DNA from: Desulfuromusa kysingii
GTDB lineage: Bacteria > Desulfobacterota > Desulfuromonadia > Desulfuromonadales > Geopsychrobacteraceae
Direction: 5' to 3'
Length of the DNA: 64,000 bases
Assembly (NCBI RefSeq): GCF_900107645.1
Contig: NZ_FNQN01000002.1
Location: 1-64,000, forward strand
Within the stretch, counting starts at the first letter, position 1; each line of letters starts with the position of its first letter. Shown in pieces: positions 29,080 through 38,400 of the stretch. The notes beneath the pieces are model-generated. The model saw nothing but the letters and a program-made list of their open reading frames with translations. It ran no database searches and was not told the origin of the DNA. The position numbers and the translations under genes were made by a program.

Positions 29080-29156
29080 TCAATTAGCCTTGGCACAAGG
29101 CCATAGACTCAAGCAACGGGAACCATCATCTCATCATCACTAAGTAAACCACATCT

Positions 29157-29747
29157 TCACATGGATGATTCCATGGCCTGGACTTTTTCAACCATGAGAG
29201 CCAGCAACCCTTCATATCCTTCCTGACGGATAATTTCACCGTAACTGGAACGATAATTTTTAACCAGACTCACCCCTTCTATGACCAGATCAAAAACCTG
29301 CCAAACATTGTCGACATAAATCATTTTGTACTGAACGGGAATTTCCAGTTCTTTTGCAACGATCACGGTATCAATAATAGCTTTATCATCCTTAACTCTT
29401 TGCTTCAGGTACTGAACCGTCCCAGTGGAATAGTCATCAATGCGACTCAGATAGGTGCCTTCAAGAATCTTGACAAACAAATCTGAAAAACGTTGCTGTT
29501 GCTCTGCGCTTGCACCATCCCAATAGGAACCGAGAGTCCGCCGAGCCATGGATGCGATATTCAGGTACTCCTGCACCTGGCCACTGATCTGAGCCCTTTT
29601 TTCTGTTGCACTCAGGTCCGGCTGCTGTAACACATTGAGAACCGTATCGACCATTTGCTTCACCCGAGCCTGTGGCTGCGGCAAAGCAAAACATGAAGCA
29701 GAACAAAGGAGAATCAACAAACCACAGAATAGTATTATTTTTTTCAT
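29157..29747 (-). CDS. mlaC: MlaC-type phospholipid carrier (Ttg2D family)
   Basis: Periplasmic lipid-binding protein that shuttles phospholipid between the outer-membrane MlaA complex and the inner-membrane Mla transporter. The 196-residue product has a signal peptide (MKKIILFCGLLILLCSASCF) and the family segments ARRTLGSYWDGASAEQQQRF and DDYSTGTVQYLKQR, then VVAKELEIPVQYKMIY. The ATG at 29747 is chosen because it starts the signal peptide; the frame is open six codons further into mlaA. It lies 2 nt after mlaA. The ABC transporter genes mlaFED are not in the window. Confidence 0.9.
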   Translation of the reverse strand: MKKIILFCGLLILLCSASCFALPQPQARVKQMVDTVLNVLQQPDLSATEKRAQISGQVQEYLNIASMARRTLGSYWDGASAEQQQRFSDLFVKILEGTYLSRIDDYSTGTVQYLKQRVKDDKAIIDTVIVAKELEIPVQYKMIYVDNVWQVFDLVIEGVSLVKNYRSSYGEIIRQEGYEGLLALMVEKVQAMESSM

Positions 29748-29749
29748 CA

Positions 29750-30559
29750 CTAAAATCCAATCCAATCAAAGGGATTTAAAAGATCACTGTCAAACAACGG
29801 TCCTTTAAAGATATTGACATTATACGTATCTTCTCCCACCTGCGCCAGACGGCGCTGCGCATAGGCAGCACGGATAAACAGGTAGGGGTCTAGAGAATCG
29901 TGAACAATCCCCTCATAGGTTTCCCGGTCAAGGGATAACCGATTCTCGGCATCTAACATCTTGAATCCCATCTGTTCAGACGTCTTCAAGTGAGAATACC
30001 TGAGGGGGTCAGCATAAGAATCGACAAAGACTCCGGTGGCATCACGCAAGCTGGATGGCCCGACAATCGGCAATACCAGATAAAACCCATGTCCGACACC
30101 ATAGAAACCCAACGTCTGGCCAAAGTCTTCAACCGTTTTTTTCACACCCCCGACAGATTCTGCCGGATCAAACAATCCGAGGATGCCAAAGGTTGAGTTG
30201 ATAACAAAGCGGTAGGTTTCGGTTCCAAAATCCCGAAACTTGAATTGTAGCAGCGCATTTCCTGCCCGAATAGGTGTCGCTAGATTTGCAAAAAAGTTTC
30301 CAACTGAGACCCTGGCTGGTCTTGGTGTGACCTGACGATATCCTCTGGCGATGGGTTTAAACAGGTAGAAATAGAGCTTATCATTGACCCAGAACGTGCC
30401 GCGATTTAAAGGCTGCAAAGGATCGGCAATCAACCTTTCGGTCACAACTGGAGCATCAGAGAACTCATCACCGAATGCGGCATCAAAGTCGTCGGCCCCA
30501 ACGATGCTCACACCAAAAAGGCTGACAAAAAAACAGAGAATAAAGAGACGTTTCAACAT
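29750..30559 (-). CDS. mlaA: MlaA/VacJ family outer-membrane lipid-asymmetry protein
   Basis: Removes misplaced phospholipid from the outer leaflet. The 269-residue product shows the VacJ core: DPLQPLNRGTFWVNDKLYFY, then PIRAGNALLQFKF, RFVINSTFGILGLFD and DFGQTLGFYGVGHGFYLVLP. The N-terminus is a plain signal peptide (LFILCFFVSLFGVSIVGA) with no lipobox Cys at the cleavage point, so it is probably not a lipoprotein, unlike E. coli MlaA. ATG start with GGGGGAA upstream. It is followed by mlaC after 2 nt, forming a pair. Confidence 0.92.
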   Translation of the reverse strand: MLKRLFILCFFVSLFGVSIVGADDFDAAFGDEFSDAPVVTERLIADPLQPLNRGTFWVNDKLYFYLFKPIARGYRQVTPRPARVSVGNFFANLATPIRAGNALLQFKFRDFGTETYRFVINSTFGILGLFDPAESVGGVKKTVEDFGQTLGFYGVGHGFYLVLPIVGPSSLRDATGVFVDSYADPLRYSHLKTSEQMGFKMLDAENRLSLDRETYEGIVHDSLDPYLFIRAAYAQRRLAQVGEDTYNVNIFKGPLFDSDLLNPFDWIGF

Positions 30560-30581
30560 TAAAGAATTCCCCCGATCAAGG

Positions 30582-31169
30582 CTAAATCCGCTTTTCCACG
30601 ATAAACAAAAATGGTGCCTGGAGTCGATTACTCACTTTCATCTGTAAAACATGAAAGATAGAATCATCCAATTCAGCTAAAAATGTATCCACTGCTGCCC
30701 CTTCCTCCGCACCACCGGGATAGCCTGGGTAAACAGCCAAAGCAAGGCGGCCACCAACAGCGAGCAAGAAACACGATTGCTGCAGGGCAAGAAGCGTTGA
30801 TTCAGGACGAGTGACCAGTTCCTTTTTGCCGCCAGGAAAGTAGCCCAAATTGGCGATAATTCCTTTTGGAGATTTCGGAAGCGCTTTGGAGATTTCGACA
30901 TGGCTTATCTGCAGCAGATCCACTCCCGGCTCACATGGTAAGGGACAATTATCCTGCTGTTGAAACCGGACTCGAGCGCCAGCGGCAGTCAGTCGCTCAC
31001 CGGTGACCGCTATCGCCTGAGGTTGAATATCAAAAGCAATAACCTGCCCCGCAGATCCAACCATTTTATACAACGCCAAGGTGTCCTGACCAGTCCCAGC
31101 GGTCAAATCGACCGCAAGATCTCCCGCCTGAACAACTTCAGAGAGAAGCTCGTGAGTCCAATCGACCAT
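30582..31169 (-). CDS. SAM-dependent methyltransferase, YtqB type (rRNA_methylase family)
   Basis: A 195-residue class I methyltransferase. Motif I is AVDLTAGTGQDTLAL, and the family signature NLGYFPGGKKELVTRPESTL is complete. B. subtilis YtqB (MnmM) methylates the wobble uridine of tRNA, so a tRNA role is possible. The ATG at 31169 (MVDWTHELL) is 17 nt after the upstream gene and gives the normal family length; the longer frame would overlap that gene. mlaA follows after 22 nt. Confidence 0.85.
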   Translation of the reverse strand: MVDWTHELLSEVVQAGDLAVDLTAGTGQDTLALYKMVGSAGQVIAFDIQPQAIAVTGERLTAAGARVRFQQQDNCPLPCEPGVDLLQISHVEISKALPKSPKGIIANLGYFPGGKKELVTRPESTLLALQQSCFLLAVGGRLALAVYPGYPGGAEEGAAVDTFLAELDDSIFHVLQMKVSNRLQAPFLFIVEKRI

Positions 31170-31186
31170 CCGGACTAAAGCACGCT

Positions 31187-31630
31187 TCAACTTCTTGTAA
31201 CTCTCAACTTGGCTTCGATCAGTTGTCGGTGAGATAAACCAATCAATGAACCTAATTGCCTCATGAGAGCGTCTTCGTAGCAATCTAAACGCCCGTCAAC
31301 ATAAACCAATTGCCACAGAGCTTCGATGATGCGTTCTTTTTCCACCTGGGTAAATCCTTTGTTAATTTCACGCGTAAATTGATGTAAATCACGGCTGGAG
31401 TGACGCGTTTCTTCAGCTAATTTCAATAGCCCATCGAGTGATTCTTGCGATACCGCAAAGTGTTCTTTTAATAGCTCTCCCAGCAACGCTTGTTCGTCTG
31501 GATGAAATTCACCATCCGTATTTGCAACTTCAAGCAGCAGCACCGCTGCTGCCAACGGAATACGCTCTGCTGCTGGAGATTCGACCTGATTTGTTGGTGT
31601 CGCAAAAGCTTGTATAAGTCTCTTTAACAT
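31187..31630 (-). CDS. TerB-like protein (COG4103)
   Basis: A 147-residue all-helical protein with the TerB pattern: AAAVLLLEVANTDGEFHPDEQALLGELL and, in the second half, KERIIEALWQLVYVDGRLDCYEDALM. The two acidic loops (DGEFHPDE, DGRLDCYE) are the presumed metal-binding sites. The exact function is unknown in bacteria of this type; tellurite resistance is only a family name. The gene lies between DUF190 and a methyltransferase on the same strand with 12-17 nt gaps. Confidence 0.85.
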   Translation of the reverse strand: MLKRLIQAFATPTNQVESPAAERIPLAAAVLLLEVANTDGEFHPDEQALLGELLKEHFAVSQESLDGLLKLAEETRHSSRDLHQFTREINKGFTQVEKERIIEALWQLVYVDGRLDCYEDALMRQLGSLIGLSHRQLIEAKLRVTRS

Positions 31631-31641
31631 CTAACTTCCAT

Positions 31642-31974
31642 TCATTTTTTGTAATAAATGACACGCGCTTTTTCAAGGGTAATCATCCCCCCCTGTAACA
31701 TGTCATTCAAATGGGGAATAATACTCTCTATTTTCTCTTCGCTGTCAACGACTTCGATGACCAGCGGTAGGTCTTGAGATAGGCAGAGCAGTCGGTCGGT
31801 ATGTAGAACTGAATTCGCGCCAAACCCTGCGATACCTCTTAAAACCGTGGCACCAGCAAACCCTTCTGTTTGCAAGAACTCCAATAGGACTTCATATAGG
31901 GGCTTATTCTGATGCCGATCCGCTTCACCAATAAAGATTCGCATCAGGGTTTGTTCACCATCTAAACTCTGCAT
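31642..31974 (-). CDS. DUF190 domain protein linked to crcB
   Basis: A 110-residue protein with the DUF190 pattern (RIFIGEADRHQNKPLYEVLLE, GATVLRGIAGFGANSVLHT, LPLVIEVVDSEEKIESI), which has a PII-like fold. DUF190 genes often accompany crcB and may modulate the fluoride channel. ATG start with AGAGG upstream; crcB ends 33 nt before it on the same strand. Confidence 0.9.
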   Translation of the reverse strand: MQSLDGEQTLMRIFIGEADRHQNKPLYEVLLEFLQTEGFAGATVLRGIAGFGANSVLHTDRLLCLSQDLPLVIEVVDSEEKIESIIPHLNDMLQGGMITLEKARVIYYKK

Positions 31975-32007
31975 AATTTGACCTCTAATAATTCTAAAAA
32001 ATGAGAA

Positions 32008-32382
32008 TCAAGTCAATTGACGAGCGACAAAAACACCCAAAAGTGCAAACAGTAAACAGACAACGATATTCAATGAAATATTCACCCCTGCCTGCCAGAA
32101 ACTGCCATCTTCTAACAATCGGAGGGTTTCATAAGAAAAAGTTGAAAAAGTTGTAAATCCACCCATGAAGCCAACCGTCAAACCAACCCGTATTTCTGGA
32201 GAAAAAAAAGCGCTGCGCAGACCGAAGGTCATCAACAGAGCAAGGAGGAACGAGCCGACAACATTAACGAATAATGTCCCATATGGCAAACTGCGGCCAC
32301 AGAGTTGATATGTCCAGCTCGAAGCCAGATAGCGTGCCATGCAGCCCAACCCGCCGAAGATACCGATGTAAAACAACTGCAT
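32008..32382 (-). CDS. crcB: Fluoride channel CrcB/Fluc
   Basis: Small dual-topology inner-membrane channel that exports fluoride. The 124-residue product has four membrane helices and the hallmark residues GGLGCMARYLASSW, LFVNVVGSFLLAL (with the conserved Asn) and GFMGGFTTFSTFSYE, the phenylalanine-box region. A single gene would act as a homodimer. It heads a leftward cluster with DUF190. I found no fluoride riboswitch in the 190 nt upstream. Confidence 0.95.
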   Translation of the reverse strand: MQLFYIGIFGGLGCMARYLASSWTYQLCGRSLPYGTLFVNVVGSFLLALLMTFGLRSAFFSPEIRVGLTVGFMGGFTTFSTFSYETLRLLEDGSFWQAGVNISLNIVVCLLFALLGVFVARQLT

Positions 32383-32571
32383 ATAAAGTCCCAGTCAACA
32401 AGATGCCGATAAAACCTGAACATTATCGGGTAGTAAATAACCAATGTCAATCAACATATGAGCTCCTGTGTGCAGATCTCCAACCAGCATAATTACGTAA
32501 GATAGATTGACAAATGCGACCATATTCCGTAGCTTCTTCGCATCAACGACTACCTCAGAGGAATGTTCATC

Positions 32572-33315
32572 ATGAAACAAGTATATAAATGGCTAATCCC
32601 GTTCCTGATCTGCCTACTCTTGGCTGCATGTGGGGGCTCTAAAGCTAAACCCGAAAACTCAGCGGAAAAATATTTTCGGGAAGGCGAAAAGAACTTTGAA
32701 AGCAACCTGATTGATGATGCGATAGCTTCTTGGGAAAAAGTTCGGGACACTTTCTACTCCCCTGAGCTTAGCATGCTCGCAGAATTAAAGATTGCCGAAG
32801 CCTACTACGTGTCAGAACGGTATGAAGAAGCAGCACTTGCTTATCAAGATTTTTTAAAACAACATCCCAGTGATTTTCGCTCTGCAATGATTCACTATCG
32901 GATGGGGCTTAGCTATTATCAGCAAATCCTCTCTCCGGACCGGGATCAAACCAGCACCAAAAATGCCATGAAAAGTTTTCAAAAGTTGATAACACAATTT
33001 CCCAACGATCCCCATGCTCAAGAAGCTCGAAATCTCATCCAACGTTGTCGCACCCGCTTGGCGGAGCATGAAGTTTATGTTGGACAGTTTTATTTAAAAC
33101 GCAAACAATACCAACCTGCGATTAAGCGCCTCGAAGGAATCCTGGAGACCTTCCCTGACTATTATTATCGTGATGAAGCTTATTTCTACCTGCTCAAAGC
33201 CTATCTCATCACGGAACAACGGGATAAGGCACAGATAATATACGATAAACTGCTTACGGAATTTTCAGGGAGTGATTTTGTCGAGGATGCGCAAGAGTTA
33301 TTCGCTGAGAAATAA
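32572..33315 (+). CDS. bamD: BamD-type outer-membrane assembly lipoprotein
   Basis: Lipoprotein of the BAM complex that folds beta-barrel proteins into the outer membrane. The 247-residue product has a lipobox LLAAC with Cys 20 and about five TPR repeats (YFREGEKNFESNLIDDAIASWEKV; YEEAALAYQDFLKQHP; AMKSFQKLITQFPNDPHA; AIKRLEGILETFPDYYY). ATG at 32572 has CAGAGGA 9 nt upstream, while the ATG three codons earlier has none. Divergent from crcB. A strong terminator follows. Confidence 0.93.
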   Translation: MKQVYKWLIPFLICLLLAACGGSKAKPENSAEKYFREGEKNFESNLIDDAIASWEKVRDTFYSPELSMLAELKIAEAYYVSERYEEAALAYQDFLKQHPSDFRSAMIHYRMGLSYYQQILSPDRDQTSTKNAMKSFQKLITQFPNDPHAQEARNLIQRCRTRLAEHEVYVGQFYLKRKQYQPAIKRLEGILETFPDYYYRDEAYFYLLKAYLITEQRDKAQIIYDKLLTEFSGSDFVEDAQELFAEK

Positions 33316-33349
33316 CCGAAACCCAAATTATAAGCCATTTTAAAATGCC

Positions 33350-33388
33350 ACCGGAATCAATTTCTATTTCATTGATTCCGGTTTTTTT
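33350..33388 (+). terminator. Intrinsic terminator after bamD
   Basis: ACCGGAATCAAT (33350-33361) pairs exactly with ATTGATTCCGGT (33371-33382) across a 9-nt loop, followed by seven T residues. It lies 35 nt after the bamD stop. Confidence 0.93.
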
Positions 33389-33445
33389 GTGCCAATCTCA
33401 GACATACCAGAAATGATAATTAAATCCTTGTATTCATATTTCCAC

Positions 33446-33474
33446 TTGACTTGATAGAGCTCAGCGTATATAAG
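33446..33474 (+). promoter_or_regulatory. Sigma-70 promoter of the CoA-transferase gene
   Basis: TTGACT (33446-33451) and TATAAG (33469-33474) with 17-bp spacing. The predicted start near 33481 leaves an unusually long leader of about 175 nt before the ATG at 33657. Apart from this promoter and the bamD terminator, the 33316-33656 gap shows no feature I can name. Confidence 0.75.
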
Positions 33475-33656
33475 AAACGCTGTTCTCTTTTTGGTGAAAG
33501 CAACATCATCATAAAAGCGAGAGTGGAAAGCATATCACGATACTTTTTCTTTATTTATCAACTAACTAGATACAAAGTTTAACAACATAGCGCTGTTTTA
33601 GCAGCATTTTCAACCGGTGCTTAAGCATCATTGTCCTTTTTATAGGAGGAGAGAGA

Positions 33657-35243
33657 ATGTCCGAGTTCGGAACCCTTGAAGATCGCGTTCGCCGTAAGTC
33701 ATTGCTCAGCAAAACCATGTCAGCAACTGACTGCATCAAGTTCTTTAAAACTGGTCAAAATCTACTCTGGTCTGGCTTTACCCCTGCTGGGTATCCAAAG
33801 GCAATCCCAATTGCTTTGGCAGATCACGTCGAAGCCAATAACCTTCAAGGAAAATTGAAGTTTAATCTCTTTGCCGGTGCCTCTGTTGGTGCCGAAACAG
33901 AGGATCGGTGGGCAACCCTCGACATGATTGATCGTCGTTGGCCTTACCAAACAGGTAAAAACATTGCCAAAGGGATCAATACTGGCCGTATCCGGATGGG
34001 CGACAAGCATCTGGGTCTCTTTGCTCAGGATATCAGTTATGGTTTCTATACCGAAAATGGTCGTTATGATATCGGCATCATCGAAGTTTCAGCCATCACT
34101 GAAGATTGTGGGCTGGCGTTGACATCCTCCTGCGGTATCGTTGCAGAAGCCATCAACCTGTGCGACAAGATTATAATCGAAGTCAACACCGGGCAACCAT
34201 CCTTCGAAGGCCTGCATGATATTCACATGCAACAGAAGCCACCACATCGGGCACCGTTCCTGATTACCGAAGCTCACACCCGCATCGGCACCCCGTATGT
34301 CCCATGCGATCCAGACAAGATCATCGCTGTTGTGGATTCAAAGTATCGTGATAAAGGGCGTGCGTTTGCCGGCCAGGATGATACTTCTGACGCTATCGCC
34401 GGGCACCTTATGGAGTTCTTCGCCCATGAAGTCAAGAAAGGTCGCTTGCCAGAGAATCTTCTGCCTCTCCAATCAGGGGTTGGTTCTATCGCCAATGCTG
34501 TTGTTGGTGGACTTGCCAATGGTCCCTTCACGAACCTGAGCGTTTACACCGAGGTGCTACAAGATACTATGCTCGACTTCTTTGATTCGGGCAAATTGAA
34601 CTTTGCTTCAGCCTGCTCACTCTCTTTGTCAGAAGACCCCGGCTTCCCACGTTTCTTCGATAATTGGGATAAGTATTTTGGCAAATGTGTACTGCGTCCA
34701 CTGTCAATCTCTAATGCCCCTGAGCCGATCCGTCGTCTCGGTTGTATCGCCATGAACACTCCAGTAGAGTTTGATATTTATGCCCATGCCAACTCAACTC
34801 TTGTTGGTGGTACCCGGATGATTAACGGTCTGGGTGGTTCCGGTGACTTCCTGCGGAACGGCTACTTGAAGATTATGCACAGCCCTTCAACTCGCCCAAG
34901 CAAGACCGACCCACATGGCATCACCTGTGTCGTGCCAAAAGCGCCACACATTGACCATACTGAGCATGATCTTGATGTTCTGGTCACTGAGCAAGGTCTG
35001 GCTGACTTGCGTGGCGTCGCACCTAAAGAGCGCGCTAAACTGATCATCGAAAAATGCGGCCATCCAGAATACAAGCCGATCCTTAATGACTATCTGCAGA
35101 TGTCTTCTAAACATTGCCTGGAACGCGGCGTAGGTCACGAACCACAAATGTTTGACCGTGCCTTCAAAATGCAGCAGAATCTTGCTGAAAACGGCACCAT
35201 GCGGATCAAAAACTGGGATATAAAAGTCGATCTTTGCGAATAG
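33657..35243 (+). CDS. Succinyl-CoA:acetate CoA-transferase (acetyl-CoA hydrolase family)
   Basis: Transfers CoA between succinate and acetate; in Geobacter relatives such an enzyme (Ato) both activates acetate and completes the TCA cycle. The 528-residue product is full length for the family, with the catalytic glutamate in SVYTEVLQD (E299), the CoA-site QSGVGSIANAVVGGL and the C-terminal TEQGLADLRGVAPKERAK. ATG with AGGAGGAGAG directly upstream and a sigma-70 promoter 180 nt away. A bidirectional terminator follows. Other family activities (acetyl-CoA hydrolase) cannot be excluded by sequence alone. Confidence 0.92.
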   Translation: MSEFGTLEDRVRRKSLLSKTMSATDCIKFFKTGQNLLWSGFTPAGYPKAIPIALADHVEANNLQGKLKFNLFAGASVGAETEDRWATLDMIDRRWPYQTGKNIAKGINTGRIRMGDKHLGLFAQDISYGFYTENGRYDIGIIEVSAITEDCGLALTSSCGIVAEAINLCDKIIIEVNTGQPSFEGLHDIHMQQKPPHRAPFLITEAHTRIGTPYVPCDPDKIIAVVDSKYRDKGRAFAGQDDTSDAIAGHLMEFFAHEVKKGRLPENLLPLQSGVGSIANAVVGGLANGPFTNLSVYTEVLQDTMLDFFDSGKLNFASACSLSLSEDPGFPRFFDNWDKYFGKCVLRPLSISNAPEPIRRLGCIAMNTPVEFDIYAHANSTLVGGTRMINGLGGSGDFLRNGYLKIMHSPSTRPSKTDPHGITCVVPKAPHIDHTEHDLDVLVTEQGLADLRGVAPKERAKLIIEKCGHPEYKPILNDYLQMSSKHCLERGVGHEPQMFDRAFKMQQNLAENGTMRIKNWDIKVDLCE

Positions 35244-35265
35244 TCGAGTCTCGATAATGTTCATC

Positions 35266-35302
35266 AAAAAGCCCCGCCGGATTTTCCGGCGGGGCTTTTT
35301 TT
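35266..35302. terminator. Bidirectional intrinsic terminator
   Basis: AAAAAGCCCCGCCGG and CCGGCGGGGCTTTTTTT form a 15-bp GC-rich stem with a 5-nt loop, with T-runs for both directions. It closes both the CoA-transferase gene and the convergent msh operon. Confidence 0.95.
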
Positions 35303-35427
35303 AATCGAAGAAACATCAGTGCAAAAGAGAAGAGAAGCAGAGAAAGAGTCCGAATCCCTTTTGCAGTTTTCAACAACAAAATTGTTCTAAAGCTACTCGG
35401 CAATCTCAGCAGTCCTCCATCAAAAAT

Positions 35428-38400
35428 TTACCAGACAGACTCCCGCATGTAGATTAAGTGTGAATTTCCTTTGAAGATGCCAAATGTCACTTCCGCAGTT
35501 GGATTGTCACTACCAATTTTGAGCCATTCCAGACCGGCAGCATCTAAGTCATATTCCAGATCAATACTGCCACCATTACCATCACCTGGGGCGCTCAAGC
35601 TCAATCCGCTGCCACTGCCAAAAACCAAAGTACCACCTCCGGTAGCCGATGTTTCACCAGCGCCAATAGAGATTGGAGATACAGGTAACAGCATGGTTGC
35701 ATGATAAGGGGTACAGCTATCCGCAGTGTTTAGAACAAAACTGCTACCATCAAAGTATTCGGTCACAACGGGAACTGCTAGCGGGAGAGTTTCCGGCCCA
35801 TAAGCGTTCTGTAAGCGCATTTGTCCATAGCGCTGTTCTCCCCCAAGAATTGCCCCAAGAGTATAGCTATGACAAACACCGTCATTATCGGGTTCATAGC
35901 AGACACCATCAGCATCCTGCAGATCACTAGAGAGTAAGCTAAGGTCTACCCGTGTAGTAAATGGCTCTACAGCCGCAATAGGCTTGCTATACGTCAATTG
36001 ATCGCCACTTATTTGTACGGTGCCACTGCCGTCGTAATCTGTTGTGCCCGACAAACTGCTTGTTCCCGTCGTTGAAAGGTTGACAGTAAATAGTTCAGTA
36101 CCAGAATGGCTATAGTCACGGCTGCTCAACAAAGCCGAATAGCGCCAGAAGTCCCCTCCATAGTTCAATAGAGTCCCGCCATTTATTCCAAGGGCGGTAA
36201 CTGTCAGGACAGGGTCAACCAGAAAACCAAATTCTTGCCCCAAATACGTATAATTGCCCGCGTTGCAACCATGCCCTAACTGGGGGATATTGGCTGAAAC
36301 AGCAAAGCGATCCGGGATAAAGCGGCCAATAAAGCCAGAAAGAGAACCGGAAGTATTTCCGCTGCCGAGATAACTGCCATCTGCCACAGACGGTAATACC
36401 GTTATAATCCCGGCCTCATTCCAACTGAATTTCCCACAAACATAACCGTGCGCAATCTCTCCCTCGCAATTGGTTCCGAACAGATCGAAGCTTCCCACCA
36501 AAGGAGGGTTATGCTGTCCATCCGGGGCCTCTAGATTCTGGGCCAACTGTACCGATTCAGCAACAGCTTCTTGTCCATAGTTCGGGGTCACATTACCGCT
36601 GGCATTTCGCGCTGAGACTTCGACAGAGAAAATTTCTCCAGCTGTGGTAAAGATTCCACCGACAGCTGACGTCGCGCCTGGATTACCCGGCACCGTCACC
36701 TGAAAATGATCTGGCCGGGTGATAAAAGAGTCTACTCCGGTCATCACCAGGCCGGCATCATCACCACTGCCCAGATAATATGCGTTTAAACTCATCTCTC
36801 CAACATCGGCATAAGAAACTTCGATCTCGGCTACTCCGTTACTGTCAAAGAACAGGCTATAACTAGTCCCTGGTGAAGGTAAAGTCATAGGGATATTATT
36901 TATTTCTATTTGGTAACTACCACTCTCTGGGTTCAAGTATTCCGACCAGAAGGATACATTTTTGCTCACGTCTTGAAAACCAGGGACACATTGTTCAGAA
37001 GTGAGATCTTTACGCACAGCTGAAAGAGTGACCGTTTGCGTTATATCTGCGATATGGTCCGGGACATCAAAAATAAATCCTGAGTCATGAAATTCCAAAG
37101 AACAGTCAGATTGTTCCGTTGCCCCGACAAAACATCGCGGCAAGTTTTCAGCCAGAAATTCTGCTCTGTCGCCAACAATTCCTAACGTGGCAGTTTCTGC
37201 AGAAGTGTGCCAGAGCTGTAAAATGTCACCACTGAGGAATGTCTGTGCATTGCCACCAACCCATTCTGATGGAGACAACGTGGCCTGAACATTACCGGCA
37301 AACTCAACAGTACAGTCGGCATCCAGGCAAGCCCTCACCCGTATATTTTCGGGCGAACAGGTCAGCGCTGAGCCATCATGATAGAAGCGGTAATGGTGGA
37401 TACTGTTGTATGGCAGCATGGAAGTTGCACACACTTGGAGGTTGTCAATCTCATGGATGTTACGCGAACCACCGGTCGAACCCGTCATGGAGATCAACCA
37501 GTTTTCGGGGACCGCAGCCTGCCCTGCTTGAACCAATGCATCATAGACCGGGATAATCGTTTCATAACCTGAGCCAACATCTCTCTCGACCGAAACATAG
37601 GCATGGAGATTATCTTCATGATCGATTGTCACCCGATAATGATGACCATATTCCGGGGTCGAACTACCAGAGTCATCAATCGGAGGGGTAAGCGCCCCGC
37701 TCTCACCATGCAACAAATATCCAGTCTGCCCGGATCCAGATCCACGGACAGCGACCGAATCAAGCACTCGAGCGGAGGGAGAACCACCGTCGCCGCGACA
37801 TTCACCATCGTTGCGAAAATTCCCGAATTCATCAATACCGAGCCCTAACCATCCCCCCGCAAAACCGCTGATTCCACATCGTTGTGCATAGCCGAGAGAG
37901 CCGCCATAGCCCCCTGGGATTGGAGTAATCGCTGCATCTGAGAACACCACCGCCATACCATCAGCGCCACTCCCGCCGTAAGCGTAATGGTCAAACTCAT
38001 AGACCATTTTATTTCCAGCCCCAGGAAACAAACGCAGTAAAGATGCAGCGGTTGACACACTATTGGAGGAATCGGTCATTCGTAACCGGCCATTGACGAT
38101 CCGGGGATTACCAAAAGATCCGAGGCTATTTGAAACAGCCCAATTACTCTCAAGGTCTGTCCGGTTAAAATCATCGTTAAAACATTGCAATTCAGGTTCG
38201 GCCTCACAAAAAGAACCACCATCAAGATTATCGACACCTGATGGAGAGTAGGAAACAACAGAATTGCTAGACAATAATACGATATCGTTGTCAGCAGCAA
38301 TGGCACCATTGAAGTGGGAGTTATTCGTTAAACTGACATTCCCGGCACTGTACAACAGAAATTGAGTATCAACATTTTGAATCTCATACTGCACATCGTT

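Noticed and set aside
32383-32571. Fluoride riboswitch upstream of crcB
   Set aside because: The reverse strand has no match to the conserved GGNGAUGG ... CUGAUG pattern by eye.
32395-32580. Reverse-strand open frame of 61 codons directly upstream of crcB
   Set aside because: It overlaps the bamD start and control region, lacks a clear ribosome site and has no family likeness; treated as chance.
34887-35267. 126-codon reverse-strand frame across the end of the CoA-transferase gene
   Set aside because: Shadow of a strongly supported gene and it crosses the terminator region.
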